A stretch of DNA of 64,000 bases from Pyropia yezoensis (Eukaryota > Rhodophyta > Bangiophyceae > Bangiales > Bangiaceae): NCBI GenBank assembly GCA_009829735.1, contig CM020618.1, positions 38,168,894-38,232,893 on the forward strand, in the 5' to 3' direction. Below the pieces are notes generated by a model, which had not been told where the DNA came from, ran no database searches, and worked only from the letters and a program-made list of their open reading frames with translations. Made by a program: the position numbers and the translations under genes. Shown here in pieces: positions 63,430 to 64,000 of this stretch; the first letter of the stretch is position 1; the number at the start of each line of letters is the position of its first letter.

Positions 63430-64000
63430 TCCCTAGTCCGGCACGTCCTCGGGCCGAACCAGGTGCCACCGTGCACAGCCTCGAGCACGTCCACACCGGT
63501 GCCGAGGTCGAGCGTCTGCGGCGGCTCCGCTTCCTCCTGTTGCACCTGTCGCCCTGGTGGCCTCGCCTGAACCGTCGCCGGCGCGTTCACGCCCTGTTCC
63601 GGCTGTGCCGGTACTTCAAGCTCCTCCGGCACCGCGCCTGTCTGCGGCGAGTCTGGGGGTGACCGTGCGGTTGCCTACCACTCCGGCCGCTCCGCCTCGG
63701 ACGCCTTCTTCCAACGCCGGCGGCGCTGTGCCTCCGCTGGAGTTGGGTACTCCGGTTTCGGGGGCCGTTGTGGACCGTCCGGTGGTGTCATCCTCGGGGC
63801 GGTTCGAGATTCCGGCGCCGACTCTGCGCCTTACCCGCTTCCGGGTGCCTGACTGGTACCTGATCCAAGGTGGTCCGACATGCGACCAGTACGACGTCGG
63901 TATGATTGAAGACCAGCTGGGTCGTCTTCCGGTGCAGGTTGAAGGCGTTGGGTCCTCCCTGGTGCTGGGTACTTACGCCAGCGTCTTGAACAACGTGGTC
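63430..64000 (+). CDS. Partial ORF next to the E LTR, antisense to that element
   Basis: One plus-strand frame is open from about 63430 to the window end. It is Ala/Pro-rich at first, then globular in look (RFRVPDWYLIQGGPTCDQYD; LVLGTYASVLNNVV). If the E LTR is a 3' LTR in minus orientation, this ORF sits where the antisense ORF of element A sits and also runs inward from the LTR. I see no clear sequence identity between the two. The start and family are unknown. Part of a fossil element if this reading is right. Confidence 0.45.

Noticed and set aside
1-64000. CRISPR arrays, bacterial operons, rRNA genes
   Set aside because: No regularly spaced repeats with unique spacers, no rRNA-like sequence, and spliced genes with eukaryotic domains.

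Overview
The window is very GC-rich eukaryotic nuclear DNA. Long GGC/GCC simple repeats, G and C homopolymers, alanine/glycine/proline-rich proteins and largely intronless housekeeping genes, together with chromodomain Ty3-type retroelements, point to a compact GC-rich alga. A bangiophyte red alga such as Porphyra/Pyropia is my best guess; this is inference and no marker gene proves it. There is no bacterial operon layout, no rRNA or tRNA gene that I could support, and no CRISPR array. A 500-base N gap lies at 48354-48853.

Region 1 (1-6503): the tail of a possible gene with a strong hairpin after it, then a 5.4 kb inverted structure. It is made of two oppositely oriented, non-coding copies of one terminal-inverted-repeat DNA element that meet near 3860-3900.

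Region 2 (6504-32074) is the host gene region. It holds a small OB-fold gene resembling the RPA14/Rpa3 subunit of replication protein A, with an E2F-type site and a CCAAT box upstream; a RING-H2 ubiquitin ligase of RNF126-like layout (minus); a large intronless protein joining an AT-hook/bZIP-like basic region to a STAND-type winged-helix and a TPR tail (plus); a membrane protein read in three frame segments; an unknown alanine-rich protein; and a helix-turn-helix DNA-binding protein (minus). Between them are short repeats, a 112 bp MITE with a 9 bp target duplication, an exact 170 bp tandem duplication and a 16 bp minisatellite. A minus-strand remnant at 31222-32074 ends at a retroelement LTR.

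Region 3 (32075-48353) is a nest of Ty3/Gypsy chromovirus-like elements: an LTR plus leader of one family (D), a nearly complete-looking element of another family (A, 33007-42374), an inverted pol fragment squeezed between two LTRs, and a second, broken copy (B) running into the gap. Element A carries a long antisense ORF between pol and its 3' LTR. A D-family 3' LTR near the right edge (E, 62851-63421, minus) is followed by an ORF in the equivalent position.

Region 4 (48854-62850) has lower GC and intron-bearing genes: a minus-strand alanine-repeat protein whose last exons fall in the gap, a plus-strand four-exon DDE-type transposase of Plavaka/CACTA-like or KDZ-like appearance, and a minus-strand PIF1-like helicase preceded by two viroplasmin-like repeats. 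Phase-consistent splice sites can be read in all three, and an AGATGCAG-type motif recurs in introns of two of them. They may be parts of one large mobile unit, but I could not find shared termini.
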